Below are positions 1 to 11,800 of a stretch of 27,881 nt of DNA, one piece after another. The position numbers and the translations under genes were made by a program. Source of the DNA: SURF-32 sp964648365. Its GTDB lineage: Bacteria; Planctomycetota; Phycisphaerae; UBA1845. The stretch covers positions 1 through 27,881 of the forward strand of contig CAZYLK010000071.1 in assembly GCA_964648365.1 (NCBI GenBank). The letters are read 5' to 3'. A model generated the notes under the pieces. The model made no database searches, had not been told where the DNA came from, and was given only the letters and a program-made list of their open reading frames with translations. Every line of letters begins with the position of its first letter. Within the stretch, counting starts at the first letter, position 1.

Positions 1-672
1 GAACACACGTTCACCGGCAACGGGACGATCCGCCTGAAGAACAACGCTACGTCGCTGATCGTGGAAGCGACTGACGGCGACGACCTGCTGATCCTGGAGA
101 CCGACTGCGGGGCGTCACCGCTCGACCAGGCGTGCTCGATGACCCTGGCCGGCGAAGGGGAAGTCGCCGTGGCGCTCGACAACCGGGCCTACGTGATCGC
201 GGACTCAGATGAGTTGCCCAGCACCGAAATCGCGCTGCACCTGACCACCAGACCCAAGACGACGGACGCCGAGTCGGACGCGTTCTGGATCGCCGAGAAC
301 GGCGGGAACCTGTTCGTCGAAACCCTGGTCACCGGTCCGGGTGAATGGCAGGTCAAAGACGTCGATTGCACCGACGACTGCGACACCCGCGGCACCGGCT
401 GTAACGGGCTCATCAAGGTTGTGGCGGAGACGGACGGCTGCGTGGTCGGCACGGGCAACGTCATCCTCGAGGCGGGCTGCCAAGGCGACGTCGGCGCTCA
501 CGCCCTGAAGGTCGAGGGAAACGTATTCTGCACGACCGGGCGGCTGACATGGAGATCCGTCAACGTCGAGCCGGATGATGAGCTGTCGACGCCGGGTATC
601 CGCGTCTCCGCAGACGCCGCTGCCAAATTTGGCCTCAGCGAGGCCTGTGACGCCGTGAACGACTGCTCCTGA
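1..672 (+). CDS. C-terminal part of a secreted-type hypothetical protein
   Basis: The reading frame is open from the first base, so the gene starts before the window; 223 residues are visible up to a TGA stop. I do not recognise a family. The fragment is acidic, rich in Asp, Thr, Gly and Val, and has cysteines in close pairs (for example CTDDC and later single Cys residues up to the end, NDCS), as expected for a disulphide-bonded beta-rich extracellular protein. There is no C-terminal membrane anchor or dockerin-like segment in the visible part. A perfect 10-bp hairpin follows about 50 bases after the stop. The acidic, cysteine-containing style resembles the giant secreted protein at 2823-12995, but I see no direct repeat between them. 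Secretion is inference, because the N-terminus is outside the window. Confidence 0.75.
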   Translation, partial: EHTFTGNGTIRLKNNATSLIVEATDGDDLLILETDCGASPLDQACSMTLAGEGEVAVALDNRAYVIADSDELPSTEIALHLTTRPKTTDAESDAFWIAENGGNLFVETLVTGPGEWQVKDVDCTDDCDTRGTGCNGLIKVVAETDGCVVGTGNVILEAGCQGDVGAHALKVEGNVFCTTGRLTWRSVNVEPDDELSTPGIRVSADAAAKFGLSEACDAVNDCS

Positions 673-724
673 TCAGGCGATCAGGCAGCCGAGCCCATCG
701 AACGGCGTCGTGATCGAGTTCCCC

Positions 725-763
725 GCCCCCCGCGAGCATCCCGCCCGCGGGGGGCTCTCTGTT
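725..763 (+). terminator. Hairpin terminator after the first gene
   Basis: A perfect 10-bp stem (725-734 pairs with 746-755) encloses an 11-nt loop and is followed by the T-rich stretch TCTCTGTT. It lies about 50 bases after the TGA at 670-672. The T tract is interrupted, so termination may be partial, but stem length and GC content are strong. It lies between convergent genes (the next gene reads leftwards and ends at 852). Confidence 0.65.
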
Positions 764-851
764 ACGCCGCCGCCGGCGGCTGCCGGTCGGTGGGGGGGGT
801 GATCGGCGGGGCGCTGCTGGACGGCGTTCGGGCGGGAATAGTGCCGCTGCT

Positions 852-2426
852 TTACAGTCGCGGTTCGGATCGGCCGGTACAGTAGAAGAACGGCGGAATT
901 GTAAGGGCCGCGACGGTGGGCGAGTGGCCGTTGCGGACCGTCTTTTCGCGGGCCATGCCCAGGGCGTGGTCGATTGACGGCGCCCAGCTTACGCCCAGGC
1001 GGCGGGCGGCGCGGTCATCGGGCGGGCTGACGATGATGACGTCGGAGAGGTAATCGAACGCGTACGTCGCCCAGTTCCATACCGTAAACGGGTGGAATCC
1101 GTGGTGGGCGTAGCGGTTGCGATAGCACTCGATAAGTTCCGGATCGCGGGCGAAGGATTCCTGGAATCCCTGCTTCATCTCGAACGGGTCGGTTGTTTGC
1201 GTCAACACCTCGTCGTAGAAGCGCTGGTAAGCGACGTGGTACTCCGGATGGAAGACCTCGAAGACCGGGTTAAGGATGATGACCACGCCGCCTTTCTTGA
1301 CCAGCGGGCGGTCGTAGAACCAGTTGAAGATGTAGCCCAGCACGTCGCTGACCACCAGCACCGGGTTGATGCGGGCGTCGATCGAGTACGGGCTGAGGTC
1401 GGGCAGGCCGAAGACCATCACGTCGTACTGCTTCGGCGCCTCGACGGACATCTGCCGCGTCATCACGTCGAGCGTCTTCGCGTGAACGTCGTCGATGGCG
1501 CCGGCGTGGATGGCGACCGGGTCGTAGGCGCCCTTGACGCTGCGGAGGATCGCCTTGCGTACGGGTTCGGGCGTGATCTTCATCGAGAGCGGCGTGGCGA
1601 ACTTCAGGAACCGCTCGGCGACGTTACAGCGCTCGTCCGGCTTGCCCAGCCAGGCCAGGTGGGGGGGGTAGGTCGCGTTGTTCATGGCGGCTTCCATCAC
1701 CATGATCTTCGCCTTCGTCAGGATTACGCGGCTGATCCGCTCAATGCTGGCGTGCATGTTCGAGCCGCAGGGCTGCATGACGTGCGGGCAGTCGCGGGTC
1801 ATGATCGGGTTGTGGTGGGGGGCGATCGAGTCGTACGTGCCCAGCCCCACGGCCACCGACTTATGCCCGCCGTTGAGCGGAATCTGGATCGAATCGACGT
1901 AGATCACTAGGTCGCAGTCGATGACCCGTCGATCGACCTGCACCGGCTCGCCTTCGCTGGTCGTGCCCAGGTCGGCGATGTTGGCTCGGTCCTCCGCGTC
2001 AAAGTTGGCCAGGCGGTCCGGATAAAACTCGGCCATGATCTTCGGGCCGACCATCCGCGCCAGCTCGTGCCGCTTCATCTTCCGGTGCAGCGCCACCGCG
2101 CAGAGCAGGGTGATGTTCCCGCGCTGGACCCCGCACTCGTCGAGCATCCCGAGCAGCGTTTCGATGGCCTGCTGGCGGATGTCGGGCCGGGTCGTCGGGG
2201 GGAAGGGCTGGCAGTTGTCGTCGAAGGCGATCAGCACTTTCGACGAGGCATTCACGTACTCGCGCAGCGGCGGCATGCCCAGTGGCCGCTCGAACGCCCT
2301 GCGCACCGCCTCGGGAACGCTGCGCTTCGGGATGCCCTTGATGGGGGGTGGAGCGAAGAGAATATCGGACCCGTCGGGCAGGTCGGGGGCGATAATGTTG
2401 TTGCCGCTATAGGTGAGGTACTTCAT
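852..2426 (-). CDS. LarA/DUF2088-family protein (nickel-pincer racemase relative)
   Basis: Predicted 524 aa. The fold resembles nickel-dependent lactate racemase LarA (lactate racemase N-terminal domain, DUF2088). Recognisable segments are AVALHRKMKRHE (His114, matching the first LarA catalytic His), LNGGHKSVAVGLGTYDS (Lys189, matching the lysine that binds the nickel-pincer cofactor) and APHHNP (His205, matching the nickel-ligand His). The DxxRP segment of LarA reads DNCQP here, and the position of the second catalytic His (ten before the Lys) is not His. It is also longer than LarA (about 420-430 aa). Substrate and even racemase activity are therefore uncertain. I start at the ATG at 2424-2426 because homology begins there; the open frame upstream is Arg/Pro-rich and looks non-coding. 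No larB, larC or larE maturation gene is visible in the window. Alignment positions are from memory of Lactobacillus LarA. Confidence 0.8.
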   Translation of the reverse strand: MKYLTYSGNNIIAPDLPDGSDILFAPPPIKGIPKRSVPEAVRRAFERPLGMPPLREYVNASSKVLIAFDDNCQPFPPTTRPDIRQQAIETLLGMLDECGVQRGNITLLCAVALHRKMKRHELARMVGPKIMAEFYPDRLANFDAEDRANIADLGTTSEGEPVQVDRRVIDCDLVIYVDSIQIPLNGGHKSVAVGLGTYDSIAPHHNPIMTRDCPHVMQPCGSNMHASIERISRVILTKAKIMVMEAAMNNATYPPHLAWLGKPDERCNVAERFLKFATPLSMKITPEPVRKAILRSVKGAYDPVAIHAGAIDDVHAKTLDVMTRQMSVEAPKQYDVMVFGLPDLSPYSIDARINPVLVVSDVLGYIFNWFYDRPLVKKGGVVIILNPVFEVFHPEYHVAYQRFYDEVLTQTTDPFEMKQGFQESFARDPELIECYRNRYAHHGFHPFTVWNWATYAFDYLSDVIIVSPPDDRAARRLGVSWAPSIDHALGMAREKTVRNGHSPTVAALTIPPFFYCTGRSEPRL

Positions 2427-2822
2427 GCGATCCCGTCCCGGCGACTCGACCGCGCCAACCGCCGGTCGGAAAGGGGGGATTGTACGCCGCGGGGGCGGGC
2501 GGACAACGTGCCGCGATCGGCTCGGGCGGGGTTCCGGCGTTCCAAAAAAAAATATTCCGAATAATGGCGTTGCGCGGGCGGGTCGCGCGAGACTGTAGGG
2601 ACGGAAGGCGGTTTCTGTGGGCCGGCGTCGGTCTGCGGGGGCCGCGCGCGGGACGATGGCCGCGGGGTCGCGGCTCGTTCGCGCTACGGACGGGTGAGGA
2701 ATTGTGATAAGATGGGCGTGCGCTACGGGATACGGTGTTCGCAGGCCGCGGGGGGCGTTCCTGTCACCTGCGTTGCGGCTGAGAACGGGCACCGAACACC
2801 ACCGAAAGACGGGGAGCTTCTC
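2427..2822. promoter_or_regulatory. Divergent intergenic region between the LarA-like gene and the giant gene
   Basis: This 396-base gap separates divergent genes and must hold promoters for both. The only AT-rich island is around 2544-2566: a run of nine A followed by an 11-nt odd-centred palindrome, TATTC-C-GAATA (2553-2563). It is a reasonable place for a regulator site or a -10 element. GTGATAAGATG at about 2704 is another possible -10 region on the plus strand. GGGGAG at 2812-2817 sits six bases before the ATG at 2823 and is a good ribosome binding site. I see no hexamer pair close to the sigma-70 consensus, so no promoter is pinned down. Confidence 0.35.
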
Positions 2823-5800
2823 ATGGACCAGTTGCCGAGTCATTCAGCGGCGTTGTGCAGTTTCCGTCGTTTGTTGCAGGGTGATCGCACCGGGGGGTGT
2901 TCGATCAGTGCCGACGGCAAGCAGGCTCACCGGCTGGGAACCGGTGCCACACAGCCAAGAAGACACCGGTTGCAAACCGGTGCCACACCGGATTGCCGGT
3001 TAGAAACCGGTGGCACACAGAGAAGGAAACACCGGTTAGAAACCGGTGCCGCACCGGATGATCGGTTGGAAACCGGTGCCACGCAGAGAAGAAGACACCG
3101 GTTGCAAACCGGTGCCGCACCGGATGATCGGTTGGAAACCGGTGCCACACAGAGAAGGAAACACCGGTTACAAACCGGTGCCACAGGTGCCACACGTGGC
3201 GGATGGCTCGCGGCCGTTCTGACTCTGATGGTCGTGGGCATGAGTGGTTCGCCGGTGGCGGCGCAGCCGCAGTTTGACGTGTACGAGGTGACGTCGCTGC
3301 AGCAGAACAACCGCGACCCGGACCTGAGTGGCACGACGTACGTGTGGGAGTCCGGGCCGGTGGGCAGCGCGGTCATCAAGATGTGGCGCGAGGGCGACCC
3401 CGACCCGGTGACGATCTCTACCGCGAGCAACAACGACGGGCCGCGGATCGACGGCGGCCGGGTCGTGTGGCGGTTTAAGAACCGAAATGACTTTGACATC
3501 GCTCTGTGGGAAGGCGGGCAGATCACCGAACTGACCGACGTGGATTATGTGGCCGAGGCGTTCGGCAGCGGTGAGCAGCAGGTGGTCGAGTTCGGGCAGG
3601 CGGCCGTGGACACCGTTTACGTCCAAAGCGCCGGCTACGTGCTGGACGTCAATGTTCACGTCGTGATTCCGCACGAGCGCGTCGGCGACGTGCGCATCTG
3701 GCTGGAACACCGCGGCACGCAGGTGCTGCTGGTGGACCAGGTCTGCGGCGACACGGTCGACTTCCAGTGTACTACGCTGGATGACGAGGGCGACTCCAAC
3801 TTCAACGATCACTGCGAAGCGGGCATGTGCCGGACGTACGTTCCCAGCAACGCGCTGAGCGCGTTCGACGGCATGGCGGCCGGCGGCGACTGGACGCTGA
3901 CCGTCGAGGACATGGCCGAAGGCAACTCGGGCGTGTTCGACTCGTGGCGCATCGAGGTGCTCTGCCAGCCGACGGACCGAGACGATAATGCGCCTGACGC
4001 GGGCGGCGGCGACGTGGTGTGGCTGTCTCAGGAGCAAAACGGCCTGGTGCTGTTCGACGGGGAGTCGCGCCGGCGGATCAGCGCGGAAAAGCCGGACTAC
4101 GACGATTACCCGGTGATCGCCGACGGCCTGCTGGCGTGGGAGTCGCGCGTCGCGAACAACGCTCAGGTATTCATGTGGACCGGTGACGAGGTGCTCCAAC
4201 TCACCAGCCGTGATTACCACAGCCTGCGCCCGGCGACCGACGGGCACGCGATCGTCTGGTACACAAGCAACGCCCCCCCCGACGAGACCGGCATCTGGCG
4301 CTGGACGCCGGAAAACGGCGCACAGCGGATCGTTGAAGTCGGCTTTCAGCCGAGCGTCTCGGGTGAGGTGGTGGCCTACATCGGCACCGACGGCAACGAC
4401 AACGAGGTCTTCATCTATTATCGCGGCAACACCTATCAGGTCAGCGACAACACGCTGACGGATTACGAGCCGGAGATCGACGGCGACCGGATCGTGTGGC
4501 ACGCCACCGACGGGAACGGCAACTACCAGATCTTCCGGGCCGAGATTCAGGGCATCGGCGGCGACGCGGTAGGGGCCTGCTGCATTCAGTACGACTGCGA
4601 AGTCACGACGGAGGCGGACTGCGTGTCGCGCGAGGGGACGTTCCACGGCGCCGAGACGCTCTGCACGGGCAACCCATGCCCCGTTGGCCCGGCGTCCACG
4701 TGGTCCACGGATCGGCACGACGCCCGGCGCAGCGGCCGCACCGACGCGGTGATCCCGGATGAGCCGGAGCTGATCTGGTCGATCCTCAAGGGATCGGGCG
4801 ATCCGCAGATGCCGCCGATCATCGGCCCGGACGGCCGCATTCACGTCGGCGTCGACCGCGGGACCGCTCAGATCAGTCCGGAAGGCGATCTTCTGTCGCT
4901 GCAAAACCTCGGCAATCATCCGCAGACGCCGCCGACGATCCGCGAGGATGGCCAGTTCTTCGGCCCGCCGGGCGGTATGACCAAGCGCGACCCCGATACT
5001 CACGAGCAGGTGTGCAATGCCGACTTTGCGACGTACGTTGCGCCGACGCTCGGCGAAGACGGATTCGTGTACGGCGTCGTGCGCGGCCTGGGCGAAGATC
5101 CGTGGACGGTGCGCAAGATGGCGCCCGACTGCGGTGAAGAATGGGCATGGGGCGGCCGCGGCGAACGGCCGGTCGCGCCGCCCGCGATCGGACCGGATGG
5201 CGGGATCGTCGTTCGGGCACGGGACGAGGTCGTCAAGCTCAGCCCCGACGGCCTGGAACTGTGGGCCTATCCGACGCGCGGTCGCGACGGCGGCGTGGTG
5301 ATCGCGGACGATGGCACGATCTACTTCGTGTCGCCGGGCATCACCTGTCCCTTTGGTGAAGAGTGCAACGTCGGCGAGGGGATGTGCCCCGGCGGCAATG
5401 ACGTCTGCGATCCGTCGGTCCTGACGGCGCTCGATCCGGACGGCACGCTGCTGTGGACGCACGAGTACTTCGATACGGTCATGCTGCTCGATGCGCCGCG
5501 CCCGGCAGTCGGTGAGGATGGGTCCGTCTACGTCTGTGGCATCCACGATTACGGCGACATCCGGGAAACCGTGCTGACGGCCGTCTCGTCGAGCGGCGTC
5601 GAATTGTTTACGGCGCTGGAACCCGAGGGCGGCGACGGCTTCGCGCCGGTGATCGACGGCGAAGGCACGGTGCTGATGACGACGCGCAACGGCGCGATCA
5701 TCGCGCTGGACGGCATGTCGGGTGAGGAACTCTGGCGGACGTACGCTGGAACCGTTCCGGGTGAATCCGACGTGGTGATCGGCCAGGATGGCGGCGGCGC

Positions 5801-8800
5801 GCCCGTCAGCGAGCAGGATCCCGAGATTCAGAGCACGATCTTCGTCAGCCAGGAGGGCACGGTCGAAGACGTCAACGTCCACCTCAACGTGCCGCACTCG
5901 CGCGTCGGCGATCTCAAGGTCTTCCTCAAGCACGACGACAGCGGCGAAGTGCTGATGTTCGAGCAGAACTGCGGCGATTACCAGGACTTCGCCTGCACCA
6001 CGTTCGACGACGACGCCACGCGCGATTTCGAAAACGACTGCGAGAACGGCTTCTGCCACGCCTATCGGCCGGTGATTCCGCTGGCGTTGTTCATCGGGAT
6101 GGAATCCCACGGCGACTGGACGCTGGTGATCCGTGACGTCGAGCCGGGCAATGCGGGAACTTTCGAAAGCTGGCAACTCGAGCTGAAGGTGCGGCGCACC
6201 CAGCAGGACGATCTCATCGCCGCTCCGGCTGCGATCGCCGAGGACGGCACGATCTACGTCGTGACCGAGAAGGGCTACCTGAAGGCGTTCGGCGAAGGCT
6301 GCCCGGCCGAGCCGGAGATTGTTCCGCCGTTCGTATTCCGACTGGTCGCCGAAAAGGAAGAGTCGATCAACGGCATCGAGATCGACCAGTTCGAGTCGTT
6401 TGACCTGTCCGACGACGGGCGGGTGGCGTTCGTGGCCCGTACGTCCGGACTGAACGACACGACGGTGTTCGTCGAGCAGCAGGACGGCACGTTCAAGGAT
6501 TACGCCCGCGGGTCGGTCGTCGACGGCCAGACGCTCGATGACGCGTTCCAGCCGCGATTCGACGCGGCCGGCAATGTGTACATGCCAGCGACGACCGCCG
6601 ACGAGGGCGGGGCGGTGTTCATCAACGACATTTACTATCTCGGCCTGCCCAAGCGCGAGGCGTCGCTGGCCCCGGTGGTCATCGACGAAGTGGCGGATTC
6701 GCTGTTTGACCTGACGCCCACGGGGGATGTCACCCTCTACGGCCGCGAGTTTCAGCAGGATCCGTACGGCGTGCTCCGGTTGCGCGTACAGAACGAGCAG
6801 GTCGAATCCGTGCTCGCGGTTGGCCGTGTCGTGGATGAACTCGGCAGCTTCGACATCGACACCGACTTGCGGCATCACCGCCAGATCAACGCCGGCGGGG
6901 ACTTCATTGCCGCGGGGCAGAAGGGGCTCGCGATCAACGGCCGTCTCGTGCAGCGCGTCGGGCAGCGCGTGGGCGAACATCCGATCAGCGATCTGCGCTC
7001 GCCGCAGGTGACGGACGAAGGCGCGTTTTATTACCTCTCCGGCGGCGGCGAGCATCACGGCGTTTTCGATGCGGTGCATCGGCGCATCGGCGCCGGCGAC
7101 GTGGTGGACGGGTACACCATCTCCGTCATCGACCGCTTTGAGGCCAGCAACGGCGATCACATCGCCTGCGCGGTCGTGCTCAACGACGGTCGCCGGGCCA
7201 TCTTCCGCGACGATAGGGCGGTGGCCGTGCCGAACGTGACCGAGATCAACGGCCACGTCGTGCAGGACATCTTTAACGACAGCCTGACGCACAACGACGC
7301 CGGCGAGGTCGCCTTCATGGCTCGCGTCGACGGCGCCAAGGGCGTCTTCGTCGCCTGGCCGAACCCCGATCCGGGTCCGCCCTTCCTGTATCGCAAGGCG
7401 CTCGCCCAGGGCGATGCTGTCCGCGGCGACAACCCCGTCTCCGACCTGTATCGCATCGACATGTCGCCGGCCGGGCTGGTCTCGGCACGCGGGACGGTTG
7501 AACGTCGGGCCGAGGTTGCTCCGCTGAGCATCGACGAGTTCGGCAACGGCACGCACTTCGCCGTCTCCAACGACCGGCACTACCAGATCTTCGGCCGCAT
7601 CAACGACGGCGATCCGTTCAAGCTGGCCATCGTCGATGCGTCCGTTCCATCGGTGGACGTCCAGTTCGGCGTTGGCGACACCATCGAAGACATTCTCGTC
7701 TCCGCGATCGGAAGCGGCACGTTCGAGCAGTGCCTGATCAACGACAGCGGCGTGACCGTCACGGCCGTGACCGACAATCGCAATCCGCGCCGCACGGCGA
7801 TCGTTACGCCGGACGAGGTGCTGGTGAAGACCGGCGACTTTATCGACGGCAACGAGATCGTCGACGTTTCGCGGCCGGAGATCACCGACGCGGGGCAGGT
7901 CGCGTTCCGCGCGACGTACATCCCGCATCTGGGTCGCGTGAAGGTCAACCGCTACGACGACGCGATCGGCTTCGCCGTCAGCGACGGCGGCGTCTTCCAG
8001 GTCAGCGCCCGCTTCGTGGAAAACGGGCCGTATGCGCTGTCTACCGTGGTCGTCGATCCGCCGTCTGTGGCCGCGCGCATCAACCTCAAGGACGTCATCG
8101 ACGGCTTCGAGGTCGATGAAATCGCCAGCGGGCTTTATGAGGACAAGCTGCTCGCCGACGACGGCACGCCTGTCGCGGCCGCGGTCGATTATGCCGGCCA
8201 GACCGTCTACGGCATCGTCACGCCGGACCAGCTTATCGCCCGCACCGGCGACGTGATCGACGGTTACATGCTGACCGTCGTGAACCGGCCGTGCGTCAGT
8301 GGCAGCGGCACCGTCATTTTCCGCGCTGAGTACGACAACGAGGGCGATCGCGGCAGCGGCATTTTCACGCCGACGATCCGCGTGCTCGGCACGGGTGATT
8401 TCGTCGACGGCGTCCGGGTTAACCGCGTCCATACGGCGTCGGTGAACGACGCCGGCCGCGTCGCCACATGCCTCGAACGCGCGGATGGCGCGAACGCGAT
8501 CTACCTCGACGGCGCGGCCGTCCTGGTGGAGGATCAGACGCAACTGGACGGCAACGTCGTCCGCGGCATTTACGACTTACAGATTCGCCTCAACGATGCG
8601 GGACAGGTGGCCTTCGGCGCATGGACCGACGGCGGCGTCACGGCCGTGTGGGTCGCCACGCCGACGGGCGTGCCGGAGGATCCGTTCACCTATCGCCGCG
8701 TGCTGGCCAAGGACCAGTTCGTCGGCGACGTGAAGTTCCACCTGCTCACCGACTTCCGCCTCGGCGACGACGGCCTGATGACGCTGTACTCGAAGCAGAA

Positions 8801-11800
8801 CGGCAACGACAAGGACTCGATCTTCATCGAGACGTCGGAGGGCGCCTTCGAGGCGTGGCAGGCCGGGGACGGCCTGGGCGGCTACAGCGTGGTGAAGTTC
8901 GGCTTCGCCCCGCGCGTTGATGCCGACGGGCACGTGTACATGCCGGTGAACTTCCAGGACGTGGCCCAGACGGTGCTTGTCGATGGCGTGCCGATCCTGG
9001 AAGGCGCATCGAGCGGCAACGTGTTGAGCGGCGTCTTCGATTTAAGCCAGCGGCTCATCGGCCGTGGCGACGATCTGGGCGATTCGACCGTCCAGAGCGT
9101 CTTCCGGGCATCGATCAACAACGACGGCGACGTCGCCGCCGCGGTCCAGCGCATGGACGGGCGCGACGGCGTTTATCTGAATGGCCGTCCGGTCGTGGTC
9201 GAGCAGATCACCATGCTGGAGGGGGGCCTGGTCAGCACGGTTCACCAGGAACTCGTGCGCCTCAACGACGCCGGCCAGGTGGCCTTCATCGCCCGCGGGC
9301 CTTCCGGCTTTGATGCTGTCTGGGTCGCGACGCTTACCGGTTCGGAGCCGCCGTTTACCTACCGCAAGGCGGCGCAGCAGGGTTCCACCTACGACGGAAT
9401 CGTCATGGCGCCCTTCCGCGACTTCCATTTGAGCGAAGCGGGCCTGGTGACCATTTTCGCCCGCACGCCGAACATGATCTTCGTCGAGACGTCGGAAGGT
9501 GTCTTCGACGGCTGGACGCAAGGCGACACGCTCTACGGCCACGTCACCACCGGTTTCGGCAGTGCGCCGCGGATGGATTCGTCCGGGCGGCTCGTCGTCA
9601 ACGCCAGCATCGCCGGGGCGGGGCCGGTCATCTTCGAAGATGGCCAGCCGATCATCCAGAGCCGCAACTTCAGCACGACGGAAGCCCAGATCGTCGAAAC
9701 GGCACCGGGCGTCTTTGCCGCCCACTTCGACGGCGAGTCGATGGGCGGGCTGACCGCGCGCACCGGACCGGTGGCGCCGCGCGTGGATGACGACGGACAC
9801 GTGTATCACCTGCTCAGCACCCTCGAAGCCGGTTCAACGCTGTTCCGCGACGGCCAGCCGCTGGTGCAGCTTGCCGGCCAGAACGCCACCGCGCCGATCC
9901 TGCTGCACAAGTGGAACGCCAACTTCGAGCTGTTCGACATCTCGTCCGGCGACTACGTGCTGCTGTACGGCCAGGCCGAGCCGAGCAACAACGACTGGCT
10001 GCTGCGCATTGACGCCGTTAACGAAACCGTCGAGCAGGTCTTTGACAACGGCCACTTCTATGAAGGCTGGAGCATCGACCAGATCGACGCGACGCGGCTC
10101 GACGAGCGGCACACGGACAACGCCTCCTCTGCGTTCGTCGTCTCCGGCGAAGGCCGACAGGGCGTGATGTACGAAGGCGAGATCGCCATCCGCGACGGCG
10201 ATGTCGTCGACGGCCTGACGCTCGACAGCTTCCGCGATCCGCAGCTTGACGGTTTCGAGCCGGTCTTCATCGCCGGCTACCAGGGCGGCAACGGCATCTT
10301 CGATACGCAGCAGTCCTACGTCGCCACCGGCGATATCGTGGATGGCTGCATGATCAGCCGCGTCGGCGCGCACTCGCACGTGGATGGCGTCAGCGCGTTC
10401 AGCGCCACGTTGTCCGACGAAAGTGTGGGCGTCTTCCGCGGCGACGCCGTCGTGGCGGTCGAAGGCGTGACGGAGGTCGGCGGGCGGCTGATCACGCGGA
10501 TCGACCCGTCGGTCGTGCGGATGAACGACGCGGGCGACGTGTCGTTCGTGGCGGAGTTTGCGGAGGGTCCGGTGGCGGCGCTGGTCGCATCCGGGCCGAA
10601 CGGGAATCTGTCCTTCCGAGTGGCCGCGGCCGTGGGCGATACGCTGGGTGCGGTCACACTCGACTTCGACGCCAGCGGGCTGCACTGCCTGCGCGAGGAC
10701 GTTGAGGGAATCGCTTACTTCGCGGCGAAGTCGGATGAAGGCACGCAGACCGTCTTCCAGGATGGCAACGCGATCATCCAGCAGGCGTCGCCGAACGCGA
10801 CCGCGCCGACCACCTTGTACGAACTCGACGCCGGCCTGCTGGCGATCGGCGACGACGAGCACGTCGCGGTGTCCGGTCGCGTCAACCAGGGCGACGAGTT
10901 CGGCATCGTGGTGGCGGATCTGAAGCGCGGTGTGCTTTCCACGCCGATCCAGATCAACGGCTCCATCCGCGGTGCCGGCAAGATCGCCGCGATTCACTTC
11001 GACCCTCGGGACGAAAACCACCTGAACAGCGGCGAGTTCCTTGCGTTTGTGGTCGATTCGACGCGCGAGGGCGTTCAGGCCGTGATGAACGGTCGCGGCA
11101 CGCTCATCAAGACGGGCGATGACTTCGAGCAGTACATGCTGGAGACCCTGGCGCAAGCCCAGGTCACCGAGGACACGCACTTCTACTTCATGGCGACCGC
11201 CACGCACCCGGACTTCGGCGCCGGGGAGGGCATCTTCCGGATGCCCGACACGCGCGTGATCGGCAGCGGCGACCTGATCATCACGTACATCGTCGAAGCC
11301 ATCGACACGTACTCCGCCCTCGACGGCGAGACACTGGCCATGATCGCCACGGCCGCCGAGGAGGAAGGCCCCACGGTCCGCGGCGTCTTCATGCCGGATC
11401 GACCGGTCGCGGTGGAAGGTGCAACGTTGATTGAGGGCAGCCCGCTGACCGCCGTGTCGCCGACCATCGTCCGCATGAACCGCGGGCGGCAGATCGCGTT
11501 CGTCGGGTCCGTCGACGGCGGGCCGCTGACGCTGTTCGTCGCCACCGATGACGGCAACAACGGCTTCGACTTCCGCCGCGTGGCATCGATCGGCGACGTG
11601 ATCGAAGGCGCCACCGTCGAAAGCTTCGACGACTTCCGCCTGGCGGACAGCGGCCTGTGCCGGTTCGTTTCGCTCGGCCAGACGCCGGCGCAATTCGTCG
11701 AGACGGAGGAGGGCCAGTTCGCGGTCACGCTGACGGGCGTCTCTATCGGCGGGCGTCGCGTCCTGTCGATCGACGAGCTGCGCATGGACGAGGCCTCGCG

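Noticed and set aside
2427..2843. N-terminal extension of the LarA-like protein by 139 residues
   Set aside because: The extension is Arg/Pro-rich, has no homology feel, and would overlap the start of the giant gene; ATG 2426 fits the family start.
2928..3195. CRISPR array
   Set aside because: The units are perfect or near-perfect palindromes separated by only 6-11 bases, and the spacers themselves are repeated, not unique. No cas genes are present. The same holds for 14858-15037.
3168..8543. A 1,791-codon open frame on the minus strand, and another of 1,076 codons at 9834-13064
   Set aside because: Both lie antisense to the giant gene. Their products are His/Arg/Asp/Val-rich without family resemblance, as expected from the mirror of high-GC codon bias, whereas the plus frame has clear domains.
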